NCBI GenBank assembly: GCA_903879465.1
Contig: CAIRLQ010000015.1
Span: 1 to 9,744 of the forward strand
From: an uncultured Opitutia bacterium
Lineage (GTDB): Bacteria; Verrucomicrobiota; Verrucomicrobiia; Opitutales; UBA953
Direction of reading: 5' to 3'
DNA: 9,744 nucleotides
Position numbers and translations under genes: made by a program. Every line of letters starts with the position of its first letter. The first letter of the stretch is position 1. The notes beneath the pieces are model-generated. The model worked only from the letters and a program-made list of their open reading frames with translations. It had not been told where the DNA came from and made no database searches. Shown piece by piece: positions 7,685 to 9,744 of this stretch.

Positions 7685-8734
7685 ATGCCCGCCTCACTTG
7701 ACCTCACCCGTGCGCCCACGAGCGACCCGCTGGGTATTTATCGCTTCCGCGACGGGCTCTACGCGGTCGACCTGATCGCCGCCGCGATTACGGAATTCGA
7801 CCTCTTCACAAAGCTGGCCGCGAAACCGTCGGATCTTGCGACCGTCTGCCGCGACCTCGGCACGCACCGCCGACCGACCGACGTGATGCTGACGCTCTTC
7901 GCTGCTAACGGATTCCTGTCACTGAAGCATGGTGTTTATTCCGTAACATCGCTCGGACAAGAACACCTCGTCAGTTCGTCCGCAACTTTCCTTGGCCCGT
8001 ACTACGCCTCGCTCAAGGACCGGCCGGTCGTTAAGGATTTCATCATCATTCTAAAGACCGACAAGCCGGCCAACTGGGGCAGTTACAAGGACGAGAAGCC
8101 CTGGAGCGAAGCGATGCTCACCGACGAGTTCGCGACGAGCTTCACCGCGGCGATGGATTCACGCGGCTTCACGCTCGGTCCCGCAATGGCCCACGCCTCA
8201 CCGATTGGCACGCACACGCGCCTGCTCGATATCGCCGGTGGCTCCGGGATCTACGCCTGCGCACTCGTCGCCAATCACCCGAAACTCACCGCCACGGTCT
8301 TTGAACGCGCCCCAGTGGACGGCATCACGCGCAAGATGATCGCCAAGCGCGGCTTCCAGGACCGCGTCGACGTCAAAGCCGGCGACATGTTCACCGAAGC
8401 CCTGCCAACGGGCTACGACGTCCACTTGTTCTCCAACGTCCTACACGACTGGGATACCGACAAGGTCCGCTTCCTGCTCGCCGCTTCCGCCAAGGCCTTG
8501 CCCAAGGGCGGCCTGCTGATAGTGCACGACGCCCACCTGAACGACGATAAGACCGGCCCAGCGCCGGTCGCGGCCTACTCCGCCCTGCTCATGAGCGTTA
8601 CGGAAGGCCGTTGCTACGGTATCGGCGAGATGCGTGAGTTCCTTACCGAGGCCGGCTTCACCGACATCCACCACCAAGATACCGCCTGCGACCGTAGCAT
8701 CGTCACGGCGGTAAAGATGATAGATGGTCGATGA
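7685..8734 (+). CDS. SAM-dependent O-methyltransferase (Methyltransf_2 / acetylserotonin OMT-like)
   Basis: The protein has 349 residues, a normal length for the family. Residues of about 13-100 form the N-terminal winged-helix dimerisation domain (YRFRDGLYAVDLIAAAITEF...). The catalytic domain follows, with SAM motif LLDIAGGSG (180-188), acidic residue after beta-2 (ATVFERAP), GDMF (233-236) and NVLHDW (251-256). His254 corresponds to the general base of plant and bacterial small-molecule O-methyltransferases. LLIVHDAHL and a final EAGF block complete the fold. It should methylate a hydroxyl on an aromatic or polyketide-like small molecule in the cytoplasm; the substrate is unknown. An in-frame ATG 48 nt upstream lies inside the previous gene and adds residues of no family character, so the ATG at 7685, 1 nt after the DUF6797 stop, is preferred. 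There is no clear Shine-Dalgarno sequence, so initiation may depend on coupling. The stop codon lies within a period-7 repeat. Confidence 0.9.
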   Translation: MPASLDLTRAPTSDPLGIYRFRDGLYAVDLIAAAITEFDLFTKLAAKPSDLATVCRDLGTHRRPTDVMLTLFAANGFLSLKHGVYSVTSLGQEHLVSSSATFLGPYYASLKDRPVVKDFIIILKTDKPANWGSYKDEKPWSEAMLTDEFATSFTAAMDSRGFTLGPAMAHASPIGTHTRLLDIAGGSGIYACALVANHPKLTATVFERAPVDGITRKMIAKRGFQDRVDVKAGDMFTEALPTGYDVHLFSNVLHDWDTDKVRFLLAASAKALPKGGLLIVHDAHLNDDKTGPAPVAAYSALLMSVTEGRCYGIGEMREFLTEAGFTDIHHQDTACDRSIVTAVKMIDGR

Positions 8735-8748
8735 CAGATGACGGATAA
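8714..8748 (+). repeat. degenerate period-7 tandem repeat across the methyltransferase stop
   Basis: Five consecutive 7-nt units can be read: aaGATGA, taGATGG, tcGATGA, caGATGA, cgGATAA, with consensus nnGATGA. The array covers the last six sense codons and the TGA stop (8732-8734) of the methyltransferase, then runs 14 nt into the spacer. Because 7 is not a multiple of 3, copy-number change would shift the frame and alter the C-terminus. The units are imperfect and short, so its biological meaning is uncertain. Confidence 0.6.
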
Positions 8749-8757
8749 ATAAAGATA

Positions 8758-8798
8758 CCATCCACCTTCACTCCCTCCCTCGTCATCCTTCTACCCAT
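8758..8798 (+). other. pyrimidine-rich leader before the DUF4440 gene
   Basis: Of the 41 nt directly before the ATG at 8799, 34 are C or T, including an uninterrupted 11-nt pyrimidine run at 8771-8781. No Shine-Dalgarno-like purine stretch is present. It may be an unstructured leader recognised without SD pairing, for example through ribosomal protein S1; that role is inference. Confidence 0.4.
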
Positions 8799-9251
8799 AT
8801 GCACCCCCTGCTCGCCTCACTCCTGACCCTCTTCGTCGCACTGACCGCGTCCGCCGCCGATAATCCTGAACTCGCCCGCATCCGTGACGCCGATGACGCC
8901 CGCGTCGCCGCCATGAAAGCACGCGACGGCGCCAAGCTATCCGACCGTCTCTCCGACGACCTGCACTACGCGCATTCCAACGCACTTGTGGACACGAAGG
9001 CATCGTTCCTCGACCTAATCATCAGCGGCAAGGCCAAGTACCTACGCCTCGACTACGTGAAGCGCGACTTCAGCTTCCCGGCTCCTGGCATGGCCACGAT
9101 GACGGGCTTCTTCGACGTCAAGGCCGTCATCAATGAGGCCACGACTGAGACCCGAATCTGCTACCTAGGCGTCTGGCGACTCGAGAAAGGTGACTGGAAG
9201 CTCCTCGCTTGGCAGACTTGCAAGGTGCCGGCCGCGACCCCGGGGAAGTAA
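8799..9251 (+). CDS. secreted DUF4440 / NTF2-like protein
   Basis: The product has 150 residues. A signal peptide covers about residues 1-20 (MHPLLASLLTLFVALTASAA), followed by a single NTF2-like cone fold of the DUF4440 type. The fold starts with a helix rich in Ala/Arg/Asp (ARIRDADDARVAAMKARD), then DLHYAHSNALVDTKASFLDL. It ends with the strand pair YLGVWRLEKGDWKLLAWQTCKV, whose G-D-W-K-L-L-A-W pattern is typical of the family. NTF2-like proteins bind small ligands, and some are enzymes (SnoaL cyclases, ketosteroid isomerase). No catalytic dyad can be assigned here, so no activity is proposed. Export places it with the esterases and cytochromes rather than with the P450 and methyltransferase. 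It lies 64 nt after the methyltransferase and 46 nt before the next gene. The start is supported by the signal peptide, though no Shine-Dalgarno sequence is visible. Confidence 0.82.
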   Translation: MHPLLASLLTLFVALTASAADNPELARIRDADDARVAAMKARDGAKLSDRLSDDLHYAHSNALVDTKASFLDLIISGKAKYLRLDYVKRDFSFPAPGMATMTGFFDVKAVINEATTETRICYLGVWRLEKGDWKLLAWQTCKVPAATPGK

Positions 9252-9280
9252 GGTTTTTCTCGCAACGGCAGGGGTTTCTG

Positions 9281-9297
9281 GCTGTCTCAATGACAGC
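9281..9297 (+). promoter_or_regulatory. hairpin directly upstream of the hydrolase start codon
   Basis: GCTGTC and GACAGC are perfect inverted repeats around a 5-nt loop (TCAAT), and the downstream arm ends at the base before the ATG at 9298. The 6-bp stem has four G-C pairs. In the mRNA it would occupy the place of a ribosome binding site, so it could reduce or gate initiation. No poly-T tract follows it, so it is not an intrinsic terminator. A regulatory role is unproven; a stem this short can occur by chance. Confidence 0.35.
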
Positions 9298-9744
9298 ATG
9301 AACCCCCTGCTCGCTTCCGTCGTCGCCCTTTCAATGGGTGCCGCCTCCCTCCTCGCCGTCGACGCCCCAGTCAGCGCTAAACCGGAAGCCGCGAAAGCTG
9401 CTCCAGTGGTTAAAAAGGTGACCTATAGCGTCGCCCCCACCGAGGCCGATGTGGCTTACGGCGTTCACCCCAAACAAGTGATGCATTTCTGGAAGGCCGA
9501 ATCCACCAAGCCGACCCCGCTCATTTTCTACATCCACGGCGGCGGCTGGACTGCAGGTGATCGCACCGGTGCCAACGTTATGCTCACCGCCGCCCTCAAG
9601 GCCGGCGTCTCGGTGGTCTCCATCGAATACCGCTTCATCAAGGAAGCCACCGCGGACGGCGTCGTCCCGCCCGTCAAAGGACCCATGCTCGACTGCGCCC
9701 GAGCCCTGCAGTTCGTCCGAAGCAAAGCCAAGGAATGGAATATC
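9298..9744 (+). CDS. secreted alpha/beta-hydrolase (esterase/lipase-like), 5' part, cut by window end
   Basis: The frame runs from ATG at 9298 to the last base of the window without a stop, giving 149 residues. Residues 1 to about 22 form a signal peptide (MNPLLASVVALSMGAASLLA), followed by an Ala/Pro/Lys-rich linker. The hydrolase core then begins: PLIFYIHGGGWTAGD carries the HGGG oxyanion-hole motif, and SVVSIEYRF is the following strand. DCARALQFVRSKAKEWNI is the helix that normally leads to 'D..R....G.SAGG', so the nucleophile Ser must lie just past the window edge. This matches the esterase/lipase (BD-FAE-like) group widespread in PVC bacteria, often encoded near glycan-degradation genes. 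The probable activity is hydrolysis of ester substituents outside the cytoplasm. A later in-frame ATG at 9334 would destroy the signal peptide, so 9298 is preferred. The catalytic triad cannot be checked here. Confidence 0.85.
   Translation, partial: MNPLLASVVALSMGAASLLAVDAPVSAKPEAAKAAPVVKKVTYSVAPTEADVAYGVHPKQVMHFWKAESTKPTPLIFYIHGGGWTAGDRTGANVMLTAALKAGVSVVSIEYRFIKEATADGVVPPVKGPMLDCARALQFVRSKAKEWNI

Noticed and set aside
7201..7719. Minus-strand open frame of 172 codons spanning the end of the cytochrome fusion and the start of the methyltransferase
   Set aside because: Both sense-strand genes are well supported here. The antisense product has no motif and no credible initiation region.
9238..9262. 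CCCCGGGG palindrome followed by a T5 run at the end of the DUF4440 gene, as a possible terminator
   Set aside because: A perfect 8-bp palindrome has no loop and cannot fold as a terminator stem. It lies inside the coding sequence, too far from the T-run to act as one.

Overview
The window looks like GC-rich bacterial chromosome (roughly 60% G+C by eye, strong preference for C at third codon positions). It holds eight co-directional genes on the + strand, the first and last cut by the window edges. The gene content points to the PVC superphylum, most likely Verrucomicrobiota. The main signs are a secreted DUF6797 / sorbosone-dehydrogenase-like propeller / cytochrome c fusion, a second PVC-type CxxCH cytochrome, and a SASA-type carbohydrate esterase. 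This placement is inferred from family distribution, not from a marker gene.

Layout. 3-470: C-terminal end of a c-type cytochrome (CAACH heme site). 467-1585: secreted SASA/SGNH esterase, overlapping the cytochrome gene by an ATGA. 1590-2756: a complete 388-residue cytochrome P450, 4 nt further on. 2842-4947: a polytopic membrane protein fused to a spermidine-synthase-like domain. 5020-7683: an 887-residue secreted DUF6797-propeller-cytochrome c protein. 7685-8734: a Methyltransf_2-type O-methyltransferase, 1 nt after the previous stop. 8799-9251: a small secreted DUF4440/NTF2-like protein. 9298-9744 (open at the window end): a secreted alpha/beta-hydrolase with an HGGG oxyanion motif. The longest gap between genes is 85 bp, and I see no convincing internal terminator or promoter, so most or all of the genes may share a transcript.

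How they may work together (inference). The exported products are two heme c proteins, two esterases and an NTF2-like protein. The cytoplasmic or membrane products are a P450, an O-methyltransferase and a membrane-anchored SAM-fold domain. One reading is a pathway acting on an acylated and/or methoxylated small molecule or sugar: deacylation outside, oxidation feeding electrons to periplasmic cytochromes, and P450/methyltransferase modification inside. No redox partner for the P450 is in the window, and no gene fixes a substrate. The other reading is a run of loosely related housekeeping and accessory genes with tight spacing.

Non-coding signals are sparse. They are a period-7 degenerate tandem repeat across the methyltransferase stop codon (8714-8748), a 6-bp-stem hairpin abutting the last start codon (9281-9297), and pyrimidine-rich leaders without Shine-Dalgarno sequences. 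I found no tRNA, rRNA, CRISPR array, insertion sequence or integration site. No gene appears frameshifted, and no gene-free stretch exceeds 300 bases.
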